From Melanopsichium pennsylvanicum (taxonomy: Eukaryota; Basidiomycota; Ustilaginomycetes; Ustilaginales), in the NCBI GenBank assembly GCA_900208305.1, contig OAPG01000020.1, forward strand, positions 62,001-126,000: 64,000 nt of DNA, read 5' to 3'. The translations under genes were made by a program, and so were the position numbers. How positions within the stretch are numbered: position 1 is the stretch's first letter; every line of letters begins with the position of its first letter. Below the pieces are notes generated by a model. That model was not told where the DNA came from, ran no database searches, and saw only the letters and a list, made by a program, of their open reading frames with translations. Of this stretch, positions 30,795-41,137 are shown piece after piece.

Positions 30795-32298
30795 TATGGC
30801 TCAGCAGCAACAAGGTCGTCCACCATTCTTCCCGGGCGGTGCTGGTGAAAAGAGGCACAGTGCAGGGTTGGCCATGCTCGGAGCACAATTCCCTTCCAGC
30901 CACAACTTTAACTCCCTACAACAGTCACAAAGCGGGCAAACGCAGCAACAGCAGAACTTGAACAATGCATTGGGAGGAGGCTTCTCTGCTCAAGCGTTGG
31001 CCATGCTGAATGGCGATGCTGGGTTGAGAGCCGCATCGATGTCTACCGAGAATGACCCTTCGGGAGATGCCTCAACTCCCAAGGGACGCACAACGTCTCG
31101 AACACCAACGAATGTCGGTAATAAGCCCGCGTGGACCGACTCTCAAAACGCCTCCTCCTCACCCTCTTCGTCCAACCTCAAACGCACATCGACAGGCGCG
31201 CCCAAGACCGCACCCACACCGAGCACCACCCTGAATACCGGCCCTTCGGGCGCAGTCATCCGTGCACTAGCTGACTTGGCCAACCTTGATCTCGACCTTG
31301 AATCAGGTCTTCGCATTCTTCCTTCGAATCTTCATCCATACTTTACGCCTACGCGACTCGAGAAGAAATCCCAGCCGCATTTGGAAATGCTCAAACAGCA
31401 ACATATCGAAAACGGGTTGATAGATAGGGATACGGGGTTGGAGAACAAACCAGAGCCGACAGAAGAGGAGCTGGAGAAGGAAGCGGAAGAGGCGGAGAGG
31501 GAAAAGAAGAAAGAGCATACATTGCTCACGACTGATGAGAAGAAGGCCAACCACATTGCTAGTGAGCAAAAGAGACGTGCCAACATCAGAAAAGGATACG
31601 AGTTGCTGTGCGACATCGTGCCTAGTCTTCGGGAAGCTCTTGAACGCGAAGCGTCCAGCAAAGGTGGTGGTGGTGGTGGTGTTGGTGGTAAGCCATCCAA
31701 CGATGGCGATGATAGCAGTCCCGATTCTGAGGGAGACGAAGAAACAAAGAAATCCAAAAGTACTTCCAAGAAGAAGAAGGGCGCTTCCAGTGCTTCCGCC
31801 AAGAAAGAAGATGCTGGAGGGCCAGGTGGAGGAGGCATCGAGATTGACGGAGAAAAGATTGATGGCAGAGCAGGACCACGTTCAGAAGCAGTCGTGCTGA
31901 TGAAGTCGCTTGATCACATTGGGGCGCTAGTGGAGCAGTACAGGGGATTGCTAGGGAGGAGGAACAGAGCGAGATTGGCTGTTGCCAAGAAATTTGGGTG
32001 GGATGGTCTGGCCAAGAATCAGCCGGTGCCTCCCGATGTGGATAGATTGCTGAGTATCAAGGTTCAAGAATGGTGGGCAGCGCACGCGAATGGGGAAGAA
32101 GATGAGGAAGTGTTAGGGGATGAGGCGAGATTTGCAGCTCGCATTGCGGCAAATGAGTCTGAGACATGGAGAGAAGAAGAGCAAGAGGGTGAAACGAAAA
32201 AGAAATCCAGAGGCGGGGCGAAGAAGTCGGCGGCGACCGGGTCGAAGAAGAAAAAGGGCAACGGCAATGCCAAGGCTCAGCAAGATATGCAGGATTAA
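29884..32298 (+). CDS. bHLH transcription factor with polyglutamine tract and extended loop
   Basis: 804 residues, intronless, starting at the first ATG of the frame (29884). The N-terminal half is Ser/Gln/His-rich and holds an uninterrupted run of 27 glutamines. The bHLH domain starts near residue 550: basic region and helix 1 read EKKANHIASEQKRRANIRKG followed by YELLCDIVPSL, with the His-Glu-Arg style contacts (H..E..RR) of E-box binders. Helix 2 (RSEAVVLMKSLDHIGALVEQY) begins only about 75 residues later; the loop is filled with a Gly-rich and Lys/Ser-rich insertion. A helical region rich in basic and acidic residues follows, with KKKSRGGAKKSA at the end as a likely nuclear signal. The protein resembles the Ino4/Esc1-like fungal bHLH group; targets are unknown. 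It is convergent with CDC123, 131 bp away. Confidence 0.88.
30712..30792 (+). repeat. CAA/CAG triplet repeat encoding 27 Gln
   Basis: 27 glutamine codons in a row: CAA once, then six CAG, then twenty near-pure CAA. The perfect CAA part (about 60 bp) is prone to length change; the complementary frame gives a spurious poly-Leu/poly-Val ORF. Confidence 0.97.
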
Positions 32299-32429
32299 GG
32301 TGGCGGATCTTGCTTTCCTCTCGGAATTCACACGGATCAAAGACACGGGGTTTTCTCGTGGCACGGAAAACAGACACGTTGTACACTAATACTACTGTTA
32401 CATTATCCAACGTACGCTATTCCTTTCAA

Positions 32430-34016
32430 TTACAGGGAAGTGCCCTCTTCTAAGTCCACTTGAGCATTCCAACGATCTACGATCTGATCAACAGACATAC
32501 TGTGTGATGATGCAGCCCCACCACCACCAACGCGGCCGGAAGCACGAGCAAATTCGACAAGATCTTTGGGGACCATGTTTGAGCTATATGTTGCACCTGT
32601 GCCGCCAGATGAGGCCATTCTGCGATCAGAAAGGACTCGTAGTTCCACATCACTTTTTCCCCAAGCTTCTTGATCATTGTCGTCTTCTTTATCGGTGTGA
32701 TCATCTTGGTTGTGATTGTTATCGGCGGTTTGACTTTGCTGCAACTCAGTTCGAGTTTGGGAAGATTTGATCTTGATTCTAACCATAACTGGATCATCTT
32801 GTTGTTGCTGTTCTTGCTCGGCTTTTCTTTTTCTTAACCTCTTCTCTTGTTTGTGTAATACTTCCAGTTCATCGTACGAAAACAAAAGAGGATCGGTCCT
32901 AGGTAACCATGCACCAAAATCAATGATCCAACATCGACCTAAATCCTTTGTAAGGTACACATCAAACACGTAATCCCTCAACGACCATTCGCCTGTACTT
33001 GCTTTGGCGGCAATTGCGCAAGACCAAAAGTCGTATATGTTGCTTCGAATTTTAGCTTGGGTATGCGGATCTTGAAGATGATCATAATATGTTACGTCGC
33101 GTTGCGAAATGGCGATGAGACAAGACGATCGAACAAAGCATCGGAATTCATGACTCTTGGCCATTTGGAACCATTTCTTGAGGATGAGTTGGGGTCGAAT
33201 CAATCTTCTTTCATCACCTCCTGATGTGTCTCCTGCCTTTCGAATCGTAGCATGAGCATCGTCAGTTTTCGATTGTGGTTCCGCTGTGGAAATATTCAAG
33301 CCTTCCCCTTGTCCCCCTTTCTCATCATCTCGAACGGTCAGTTCGAGGGAAGAGGAATGTCCATCATGATCTAGCTCGATGTGGGAGATTTGCTCAAGAT
33401 CCCTACCAACAAATTCGCTCGATTTCAGCAACAGATACACATCCTCAGGTAACATACACTGGCAGCTGTTTCCGGGGAGCATAAAGGCTGCATCCTGTGG
33501 AGCTGACCAGTTGAGTTTGGGAAAAATTGGTCCTCCATCGTACTTTTCCACCACTTCCCTAATCTTTTGATCCAGCTTGTCTAGCCGCCACACCGTCTGC
33601 TCCTCATCATCTTCTGATTCTAGATCGTTGTCTATCTCGTTGTTTTGCATGGCCGAACGCTTCACCTTTGCTTCGAAAACGTGTGCCTCATTGTATTGCT
33701 CAGAGTCGTTATTGGAATTCAAAGGATCGTTATTGGAGTTCAAAGGAGCTGGATTGGACCGTGAAGAGCCCCAAGAATCGGAGGAAGAAGATTGAGAACC
33801 CCGACGACGTTGCGATGAAACTGCGCTATCTTGAGGAAGAACAAACGTGTCGGATACCAACCAGTCCAACAGCTCGGGTTGAACGGTGTCGATATCGATG
33901 AGGGTGGATTTTGGTGCGTTATTGCGGAAGATGGAATACCATTGACTATACTGCGTCCAGTACAGCGCTTCTAGAGGTGGGGTCAGAGGATCGCAAGTGA
34001 TCCATTCTTCGCTCAT
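32430..34016 (-). CDS. CDC123: Cdc123 / D123 family eIF2 assembly factor
   Basis: 528 residues from the ATG at 34014-34016; the same frame is open further upstream to 34295, but MSEEWITCDPLTPPLEALYW is the normal family start. Cdc123 is a cytosolic ATP-grasp-like protein that helps join eIF2-gamma to eIF2-alpha and so controls translation initiation. Family signatures are FPKLNWSAPQDAAFM, CMLPEDVYLLLKSSEFV, LILKKWFQMAKSHEFRCFV, AISQRDVTYYDHLQ, YVFDVYLTKDLGRCWIIDFG and AWLPRTDPLLFSYDEL. Two low-complexity inserts (Ser/Asn-rich about residues 65-100, and an Asp/Gln/His-rich stretch near 430-460) and a Ser/Gly-rich tail lengthen it beyond the roughly 360 residues of the yeast protein. It shares a 443-bp divergent promoter with CBC2. 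Confidence 0.94.
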   Translation of the reverse strand: MSEEWITCDPLTPPLEALYWTQYSQWYSIFRNNAPKSTLIDIDTVQPELLDWLVSDTFVLPQDSAVSSQRRRGSQSSSSDSWGSSRSNPAPLNSNNDPLNSNNDSEQYNEAHVFEAKVKRSAMQNNEIDNDLESEDDEEQTVWRLDKLDQKIREVVEKYDGGPIFPKLNWSAPQDAAFMLPGNSCQCMLPEDVYLLLKSSEFVGRDLEQISHIELDHDGHSSSLELTVRDDEKGGQGEGLNISTAEPQSKTDDAHATIRKAGDTSGGDERRLIRPQLILKKWFQMAKSHEFRCFVRSSCLIAISQRDVTYYDHLQDPHTQAKIRSNIYDFWSCAIAAKASTGEWSLRDYVFDVYLTKDLGRCWIIDFGAWLPRTDPLLFSYDELEVLHKQEKRLRKRKAEQEQQQQDDPVMVRIKIKSSQTRTELQQSQTADNNHNQDDHTDKEDDNDQEAWGKSDVELRVLSDRRMASSGGTGATYSSNMVPKDLVEFARASGRVGGGGAASSHSMSVDQIVDRWNAQVDLEEGTSL

Positions 34017-34459
34017 CTTGTTTGCGTCATGTGTCGACCACCTTGTGCGATTGTCTTGTTCTTTGGTTTCGGTCACTTGTAAGTTGTTCGCTAGGCGGCT
34101 GAGTACACGTCTGATATGTGAGGCTGTGAAGAGTTCGAGAAGGTAACGTCTTTCCGGAAGTGTGTTTGATATGGTACAGGATAAAAATTTGGAGAAAAGG
34201 GTGAGAAGAAGTGACACTTTCTCTTCCTGGGGGGGGGAATATCGCTCGGATTTCGGAACTCGGTCCAAAAAGCATGGACGGCCCAAGAACGGCAAATGTA
34301 TACTGTGTATGTGTAGATTTCAACAATCTTTCGCTTCGGACACCATTGATCTTGCGCTGCTCGGTACATTTGGACGACGAGCATCCAACAGCGTTATCGT
34401 CCGTCTCAAGCACAACATAGAAACTGCGGGACTTAAAAATTAGGTACGAGTAGCACACC
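34017..34459. other. Divergent promoter CDC123 / CBC2
   Basis: 443 bp between the two start codons, with a G8 run near 34231-34238. No other feature seen. Confidence 0.5.
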
Positions 34460-35388
34460 ATGTCACACATTCTCGAACCGCTCGATGCTCCATCGTCCTG
34501 TAAGTAAAACCCTCTCCTTACTGCTTCTGTACCTTGAAACGTGCTCAACATCTAGTTCGACATGCTCCAGATTGATACTGACTTCTTACACCGCATTTTT
34601 GACCCATACGATGCCCCTGCCTCTTCTTTTAACACCAACCAGACCGTGACTCGAGATCCCATACGTCCAAATCCGAACAGCAACAGGCGCTCCGTTCCAC
34701 ATCTACGCTTTATCTCGGCAATCTATCGTTTTACACTACCGAAGAACAGATTTACGAAGTATTTGGACGAGTTGCTTCCGTCTCCTCCGGAGGTGGTATC
34801 AAACGTATTATCATGGGATTGGATCGAAACACGAAAACACCGTGTGGGTTTGCATTTGTCGAGTTCTACACGCACGCCGAAGCGGTGGATTGCATGCGTT
34901 ACGTATCCGGTACCAAGGTCGATGAACGTGTGATCCGCTGCGATCTCGATCCAGGTTACAAAGAAGGTCGACAGTATGGAAGAGGCCGAAGTGGTGGTCA
35001 AGTTAGAGACGAGTATCGACAGGAGTACGATGCAGGTAGAGGTGGATGGGGACATAACCGACTCAGGGAAGAAGAGGAGAGGAAGCGCATCGAAGCAGAA
35101 CAGGCTAGGAGACAAGAGAGGGAGCAATTATACCAGGAGACAGCAGGTATGGATATGGGAGGTGGTGGAATGGTACCAACAGGTGCCGAGCACATGTACA
35201 GCGAAATGGAAGGCGATGCAAGAGGTCACGGTGGTGGTGGTCACGCTGATGGTTGGGATACAAATACCACCATTCCAAGTGGCACAAAGAGGGAGAGAAG
35301 TTACGACGACGACGAAGATCAGGAACTGTACGGACACAGCGAGAAGAATCCGAGATTTAGGGATGACGATGATAGAGATGATGCCTAA
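34460..35388 (+). CDS. CBC2: Nuclear cap-binding protein subunit 2 (CBP20)
   Basis: Two exons, 34460-34499 and 34643-35388 (143-bp GT-AG intron, gtaagt donor), encode 261 residues. The splice joins LDAPSS with [11 protein letters not shown], reproducing the conserved cap-stacking N-terminus of CBP20 (Tyr in PSSYRD). The RRM follows: RNP2 [21 protein letters not shown], then [22 protein letters not shown] (RNP1) and [20 protein letters not shown], the segment that folds over m7G. The tail is rich in Arg, Gly, Glu and Asp. CBP20 with CBP80 binds the nuclear mRNA cap for splicing, export and 3' processing. Unusual: six extra residues (around VASVSSGG) between RRM helix 1 and strand 2 where the family normally has a short turn. 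It is convergent with the SPOUT1-like gene. Confidence 0.94.
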
Positions 35389-35556
35389 CGTATTCTTGAT
35401 CCCCACTTGCCCTGAAATTGTCTGATCGTTGCACCGGAACAAGCATGCTACACACACACACACACGTGTCATAAGGATCATGATCGATCAACATCGCTTC
35501 TCACAATCTGATTGTGTGTATCAATGTACATAATAATATCTAGACGGGAGAAAGAT
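35389..35556. other. Short convergent spacer with (CA)n
   Basis: 168 bp between the CBC2 and SPOUT1-like stop codons; contains a short (AC)n tract at about 35452-35465. Confidence 0.6.
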
Positions 35557-37101
35557 CTACTTTGACAAAGCAACATCCTCCAAAATCGGCTTCAATCTGG
35601 CCAGAGCGATCATGATGGCTTCTTCGGTTCTCACCGTCCTACTACCCTGGTTTTCCACCACATTCACCCATGCATCGAACAACTCTTTGGCCGAATTTCG
35701 ATCCAGCTTGATCCCCTCATCTTGTTCCACTGCCACCTCTAGTCCACTCAGTCCGCCGAAAACGATGAGTGCATTTGAAAACTTTCCCAATGGCTGTACT
35801 GTCTCCCCTTGTTGCGTTGCTACACGAGTGTTGTTGCTCGTTGCAAGCGCAAGATCTGTCAAGCTCACTCCGCGTTCGGAAGTACCCACCACAAGATCAT
35901 ATGCACCCTCAGGGGAGAATGGACAAGATGTTAGAACAGACGATAAACAAGCGGCTAAGCGCACCGTATAACCCCAATACCAACCCAAATTTTCAACAGG
36001 TTCACGCGGAGACACAATGGCACCCGTATCGTAATTGTTCAAAGGCATACGAATGGTAACGCGCGTTCCCGATTCCAAATGTGGAGCACCAGCAGGCAAC
36101 GGTGCTTCAATGGGATCGCGGAGACCAACGTTGACGTAAACCGAATTGTTGTTGGAACGATTTCGATGTGCCCAATGAGGAGGTTCTTGAGTCACGCCTT
36201 CGCGATACTCACTTTGATCCTCAAATCGTAAGTGATGTGGGCAATCCAGAGGCGGCATGAGTCCAGCTAAGCGTAAATCTCGGTGCATGGGAAACAGCGC
36301 TTTCCGAAGATATTGGGGTGTTTCCAAATATTGCAACACCCTTGCGAGGAATGCATGCGGATCAAAGCCTCCTCTTCCTCCTTTGAGTGTTCCACCTTCA
36401 CCTACTTCCCCTTCATCACCTGCGCAACTTTCATCATACCCCTCAGCGCCCTGCGCTTCCCGCTGTGACTGTTGCTGCTGGTTGTGGTAAGGATTCGAAT
36501 GACCTTGAGGTTCACCGAACCGACCTCGTTTTGTACCCCTATCCTGTCGATTATGTCGATGTTGATATGGATCCGAGGTTTCGGTCCTTACCTCACCCTC
36601 GTCAAACACGACAATCTCATCGACGTTGAAGATGGCGCACGCCCTAGCAATATGCGCTGCCAACCGGCTTTGCAACTCTGGCGATTGAGCGTTGAGCACG
36701 ATGCTTCCGGGAATTGCCACAGAGATGGTAAATTTGCGTCCACGTGAAGTAGCGGGTCGAGTAATGAAGGACGGTTTGTGGGGGTTGACTGTTTCCAGGC
36801 CTGCGCTTGATGAGGTTGTAGTCGCCTTGACTCTGCTCGGCCCGGCCGCAGTGGTCTTTGCAACTTTCGCAGGAGGAGCTTTGGATTTTGAAATTGTGGC
36901 TATGGGTGCAGCTGCAGATGCAGGCGTGAGGGCGGGTGCAGAAACCTCTTCATCGGAAGAAGAGTCAGTGTCGTTCTGACCGTTGGTGGTGTTGTTGGAT
37001 GTAGATTTGCGTTTACGATTGCGCTTTGTACGAACGCGCTTTCGTGCACTGCCACTGGCAGCAGCGGGGCTGAGCGACGTTGATGCTACAGGAACCGTCA
37101 T
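35557..37101 (-). CDS. SPOUT1 / C9orf114-type putative RNA methyltransferase
   Basis: 514 residues from the ATG at 37101; a 46-codon upstream extension of the frame looks like leader. After a Lys/Arg-rich and Ser/Thr-rich N-terminus (RKRVRTKRNRKRKS, a likely nuclear signal) the SPOUT fold starts with FTISVAIPGSIVLNAQSPEL and IARACAIFNVDEIVVFDE. It continues with FLARVLQYLETPQYLRKALF, DLRLAGLMPPLDCPHHLR and WGYTVRLAACLSSVL, and ends with the AdoMet-knot strands YDLVVGTSERG and ALIVFGGLSGLEVAVEQD. A low-complexity His/Gln/Arg insertion sits between the first two blocks. The human homologue C9orf114 (CENP-32/SPOUT1) is linked to spindle poles and RNA methylation; the substrate is not known to me. 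Confidence 0.88.
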   Translation of the reverse strand: MTVPVASTSLSPAAASGSARKRVRTKRNRKRKSTSNNTTNGQNDTDSSSDEEVSAPALTPASAAAPIATISKSKAPPAKVAKTTAAGPSRVKATTTSSSAGLETVNPHKPSFITRPATSRGRKFTISVAIPGSIVLNAQSPELQSRLAAHIARACAIFNVDEIVVFDEGEVRTETSDPYQHRHNRQDRGTKRGRFGEPQGHSNPYHNQQQQSQREAQGAEGYDESCAGDEGEVGEGGTLKGGRGGFDPHAFLARVLQYLETPQYLRKALFPMHRDLRLAGLMPPLDCPHHLRFEDQSEYREGVTQEPPHWAHRNRSNNNSVYVNVGLRDPIEAPLPAGAPHLESGTRVTIRMPLNNYDTGAIVSPREPVENLGWYWGYTVRLAACLSSVLTSCPFSPEGAYDLVVGTSERGVSLTDLALATSNNTRVATQQGETVQPLGKFSNALIVFGGLSGLEVAVEQDEGIKLDRNSAKELFDAWVNVVENQGSRTVRTEEAIMIALARLKPILEDVALSK

Positions 37102-37443
37102 CTTCCTCTGGACTTCCAAAAATGTGCAAAGGTGAGGTCGAGTCAAGAAGGTCTTTTCTTGATGAGAGCGTGGAGAAGGAGAAGGAGAGAAGAGATTTTG
37201 GCATTCACATTGGCAATTTTTCCATCTCGGCTCGCACATGCCAAAAATTTGGTCCGAGTTCCGAGACCTTCCTCGTCACTCTCATGAAATCATGCATGTC
37301 AATTTTCACAGTCGTTCATCTCATCAAAGATAAATACGTCGATGCTTCCTGGTAAATTCCTAGAGTCACAAAGATCCAATAAGCCTGGCCTGTTTCAATG
37401 CAGCGACAGAGCACATATACATCTCAGCATATCTGGTTGTGAA
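37102..37443. other. Spacer PER1 / SPOUT1-like gene
   Basis: About 340 bp between two minus-strand genes; nothing beyond promoter and 3' sequence is recognised. Confidence 0.5.
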
Positions 37444-39324
37444 CTACCAGTCTTTAGCCTTGCCATTTACCCCATGACTGCCACTGTGACTAGCATCCCT
37501 ATCCGTCAAGGACGAATATCCACTCGCCCCGAATCCGATACTGCTACTTGCGCCAACACCACCTTGTCCAACTTTCCCAACTGCTTGCTCTTCCATCTCC
37601 GACCCGAACCTATGCCTTGCAAGCCCCGCTTCCCCATTTTGTGCATTCCCCTCGTCTCCATTGCCCCTCCCTGAAAAGCCGGCTTTGTTAGCCAGCTCGT
37701 TCAGCCTCGCCGTCAACGCATTCAATTCGATATTCTGGGCCAAACTCGCAGCCCTTCCCTTGAGCTTTTCGCTCAATTGCTCCACCCTGCTCGCCAATTC
37801 GCCTTGTTGCCCGCTTGCCGTCCTATCACTCAACCACCATCCCGTGGACACGCACTCCTGCGCGTCGTTCACCAGCCAATCGTACCACATCTTGGTGATT
37901 GGCACCGTAGCCAAGTGCCACAACGCGTGCGCATCGAGGATGCGAAGGATGGGCGGAAAGTCGAGTAGCTCCAACAGTACAGATGCCGACATGAGCGCTA
38001 GGATGAGTTGTAGGCGACGACGTTGTTGAGCGTGCGTGGAAGGAGGCCCGATATTTGTCGATACCGGGACCGGAGGTGTTGCTGCGCCATTGGATAAGGG
38101 TGTGGGAGTGGACAGCGCCGAAAGCGAAGGCTTGGATGCGCGCATAGCGGCTCTCGAGTACGCGGTGCGATCCACCAAAGGGTTGGAAGGGAATGTGGTT
38201 GGCCTTACTGAGTATACCGCCCACAAAACCGTATGTATCAACCCGACCACCACGTTGGCCGCCATGTTGTACGCATAATCGAACCTGCCCACGCTCAAAT
38301 ACAGGATGTGCAGCAACAGCGCACCGATGCAGACCCTGCGGAACAAGGTAAAGCGATCGCTACCCGGCGCGATGCGGAAGAGCCTGCAAGCGCTGAAGAA
38401 GAATGCACTCATGATGACGCTCCCCGCGCTGAAGTAGTCGAGTTTTTCGGTGCAGTTCTTGTCTCGTGTGTGAAATACGGCGGACCAGATCCAAGCATTG
38501 ATGCCGATGATCGAGTACACAATGTATACGAGTTTGAGTGGGAATGCGTCGGGGAGCTGCTTTCTCATCATGAACAGAGCCTTCCCGTGGATTCTCAAGT
38601 TCATCAGACTGAAAAGCACTGAGAGAGGTTCCTGTGCACCCAAGAAACGGATGAAAACCCACTTTCCGTGATATTGCACCATTTGCTTTTGCACGTTTCG
38701 CAACGCGCTCAACTGAGATTCGACCAAACCTTTGATACGCTCTGCCTTGACCATGGGTGTGATGGGTTGAGCGGCAGCGAGGGAATCCACTTCGACTTTT
38801 GCGTCTTGTTTGATCTTGTGGACTCGTTCAACAGCATCGTTGGTGATGCGATGGGTGCAGTGGTACTTGCAATCGTCCTCGCAGGTCCAGCGAGTGACGC
38901 GTAGGATGAAAGGTAGGCGGTGAGCATACATGGTGCCATCGTCGACGTGGTCTCTACATACGTCGGCAACGCAGGATGAGACGCAGAGATGGTACTCGGG
39001 TGAACGGTCGCCTTGGGATGCGAAGACGGCAGTGGGAACGAAGAGCAGGGCGATGAGGGTGATGATGAGTGTTGTGAGAGTCGAGCGTGATGATCTATGT
39101 TTTGTCGAGAGTCGACGACGTGGCAATCCATGCGCTCTGTCAAATTGATTTATTGCTGGTGCAAGTGAGGATGACACCATGATATCCAATGCTGCTGCTG
39201 ATGATGATGATGATGATGATGATAGATCTACCAGACTGCGATGGTGCCTGAATGTTGGTTTTGATGGTCCTGCGACCGCCGACATGTTTGAGTTGTGATG
39301 GATCGGATTACTTGTAGTTGCCAA
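37444..39324 (-). CDS. PER1: Per1 / PGAP3 GPI-anchor lipid remodelling hydrolase
   Basis: 626 residues, intronless. A hydrophobic ER signal or anchor (TLTTLIITLIALLFVPTAVF, about 82-101) is followed by a luminal cysteine-rich region (YHLCVSSCVADVC, WTCEDDCKYHC) typical of Per1. Then come the seven-span CREST-type core: KWVFIRFLGAQEPLSVLFSL, the conserved Asn/His/Asp run WIWSAVFHTRDKNCTEKLDY, FFSACRLFR, and HALWHLATVPITKMWYDWLV with the late His. Per1 removes the unsaturated acyl chain from GPI anchors in the ER. The N-terminal 80 residues are extra; a serine run there is encoded by a TCA/TGA-type triplet repeat (39196-39225), and Met14 or Met49 could be the true start. The low-complexity C-terminal 130 residues include a predicted helix (LASRVEQLSEKLKGR). 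Confidence 0.93.
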   Translation of the reverse strand: MATTSNPIHHNSNMSAVAGPSKPTFRHHRSLVDLSSSSSSSSAAALDIMVSSSLAPAINQFDRAHGLPRRRLSTKHRSSRSTLTTLIITLIALLFVPTAVFASQGDRSPEYHLCVSSCVADVCRDHVDDGTMYAHRLPFILRVTRWTCEDDCKYHCTHRITNDAVERVHKIKQDAKVEVDSLAAAQPITPMVKAERIKGLVESQLSALRNVQKQMVQYHGKWVFIRFLGAQEPLSVLFSLMNLRIHGKALFMMRKQLPDAFPLKLVYIVYSIIGINAWIWSAVFHTRDKNCTEKLDYFSAGSVIMSAFFFSACRLFRIAPGSDRFTLFRRVCIGALLLHILYLSVGRFDYAYNMAANVVVGLIHTVLWAVYSVRPTTFPSNPLVDRTAYSRAAMRASKPSLSALSTPTPLSNGAATPPVPVSTNIGPPSTHAQQRRRLQLILALMSASVLLELLDFPPILRILDAHALWHLATVPITKMWYDWLVNDAQECVSTGWWLSDRTASGQQGELASRVEQLSEKLKGRAASLAQNIELNALTARLNELANKAGFSGRGNGDEGNAQNGEAGLARHRFGSEMEEQAVGKVGQGGVGASSSIGFGASGYSSLTDRDASHSGSHGVNGKAKDW

Positions 39325-40189
39325 GATGTCAAGGGTGATGGTGATGGTGATGGTGAGATGTCAAGTCGAGGTTGAGGTGCCAGTCGATCCATGCGTCGGA
39401 TTTGTCGAACTGAGTGGTGCGTTGCCGTCGAGGCCGTCGTGTTTTGTGTGTCTGCTGAGTCTATGGCTGGTCGTCGCAGTCTCCGAGGGCTATGACTGAT
39501 GGCGATCGGGTTGATCCGAAAACAATATATGATGAAAATGGTATATGGCGTGAGTGTGTGATGTAAATAATTAAATTACAGTACAGAGTTAACTTATTGT
39601 ATGTTGTGAGACGTTCAAAGAAGAAATGATTGGCAGAGTACAGTAAATTAAGTTATAATATAAATTTAGAATTTAAATACAGCAACACAGCAACACAGCA
39701 ACACAGCACAGAGTTGGTAGGTATGACTCTAATTCCGGAACACAATGAGAGCATCACAAGCAAGGACAGCACAGAAGCAGCAGCAGCGCTGTGCCACCGA
39801 TAGATTATTTCGCATGCCACTCAAATCTGGCAAATCAAAACTTGGATTCACGCGAGCAGCTGCACAAAAGTCCAACACAGGGTCATCACAATCACGGAAT
39901 ATAAACGTTTAATAGTGTTCCATACACGATGACCTGCTGCTTGCCACGTCCGTGCGACACTCAATTACACACAATCACAATTTCCTTTTCACTTTCAACA
40001 CTCCATCGTCTTATTCATTACCGCACCCAATTGTACGCAAGCAACCTCTAGCAATACAATTCCAACGCGCTACCCATCTGTGCATCTGTCGCATTCCGCT
40101 GCTTCAGCACATAAGCTGCCACTGACATCCTCTGAACGGTCCGAAGCGAGACGACGAAACCCAAACTCCTTCTGCTCACCTCGTTCACA
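39325..40189. other. Divergent region PER1 / orphan gene
   Basis: 865 bp. Immediately upstream of PER1 lies a (GGTGAT)n tract (about 39334-39356) that would fall in its leader. The middle (39560-39680) is very A/T-rich, and an 8-bp repeat acagcaac runs in tandem at about 39679-39709. No frame accepted. Confidence 0.55.
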
Positions 40190-40756
40190 ATGTCGATCAG
40201 CTCTGCTTCTGTCTCTCACTCAAGTATACCCGCCAAGACTACCTTCAGCACCTCTTCGAACCAGCTATATGCCCTAGCCAGCCGCGTACCTCTCATCAAA
40301 TCCCCCTCACTCTCCTTACCTACCCCCGTCAAGCTTCCACCGGATCTTCACCCTCTGCCTACCGACATTTCTGCCTATTTCGTGTATCCCTTTTCTCTTG
40401 AATCATACGTCCTCGATCCAAACACGCCATCCTCCTCGACCATCGATCACTTGTTGGCGAAACACAATCAGTATCTCGAAAACAGACAGCGAGAAAAGCA
40501 ACAACACGAACAGGAGTTGCTCAGAAAAGTCGCGCCTGGATGGCATCAAGGCGATGTGCTTTTACCAAGCGCAAAGGCAGCGAGACCATCTCCAACACCA
40601 ACATCCGATGCACCAGGTGGAGGCAGCGCCGAAGGGCAAGCGCAATTAGCGACGCCAAACCAACCACAAGAAAGGACTCCGTTGGATGACTTAGCCGATC
40701 ATCTAGCTCAATTGGATGCGATGAATGCAAATGGCGCTGCTTCTCACGGCCTGTGA
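40190..40756 (+). CDS. Conserved-looking protein of unknown function
   Basis: 188 residues, intronless. I do not recognise it. The N-terminal 65 residues are Ser/Pro-rich; a compact middle section (LPTDISAYFVYPFSLESYVL, about 58-77) is followed by a charged helix (NQYLENRQREKQQHEQELLR, about 92-111) and a motif APGWHQGDVLLPS. The tail is low complexity and ends with LDDLADHLAQLDAM. There is no signal peptide or membrane span. Codon use is like the neighbours and the frame has an ATG in good context. It is divergent from PER1 and convergent with YVC1. The compact middle is the part likely to be conserved. Confidence 0.72.
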   Translation: MSISSASVSHSSIPAKTTFSTSSNQLYALASRVPLIKSPSLSLPTPVKLPPDLHPLPTDISAYFVYPFSLESYVLDPNTPSSSTIDHLLAKHNQYLENRQREKQQHEQELLRKVAPGWHQGDVLLPSAKAARPSPTPTSDAPGGGSAEGQAQLATPNQPQERTPLDDLADHLAQLDAMNANGAASHGL

Positions 40757-41137
40757 TCATGCCTCGCACGTCAAAAGTAATCACCTCCTCCCACATCAAA
40801 CCTCACTTGACACCACGCATTTTCCGTCACAATGCCAATCATTTGTCGTATCGCTGTAACCTATCCGTTGATATACCCGTCTACTATTTCCCACCTGTTG
40901 ACTCGTTTCTGCTAATTTGGAGCAATATAAACACTCATGGCATCGCACAAACATTTGGATGTTTGAGTAAAAGACATTGCAAAAGTCTGAATTGACCAAC
41001 TTGTAATGTATGTTTACGATGCAGCCTACCACCATGGATAATTGAATGGCTCGGTGGTGGCAGTCTATCTTTGGTCCAGGTTGAAAATGCTCAGCTACGA
41101 GAGCATGGGTTTCGTCTTTCAGACTGGATGTTGCCGC
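40757..41137. other. Convergent spacer orphan gene / YVC1
   Basis: 381 bp of 3' flanks; nothing recognised. Confidence 0.5.

Noticed and set aside
30484..30903. Minus-strand frame with a poly-Leu run
   Set aside because: It is the complement of the CAA/CAG repeat in the bHLH gene.
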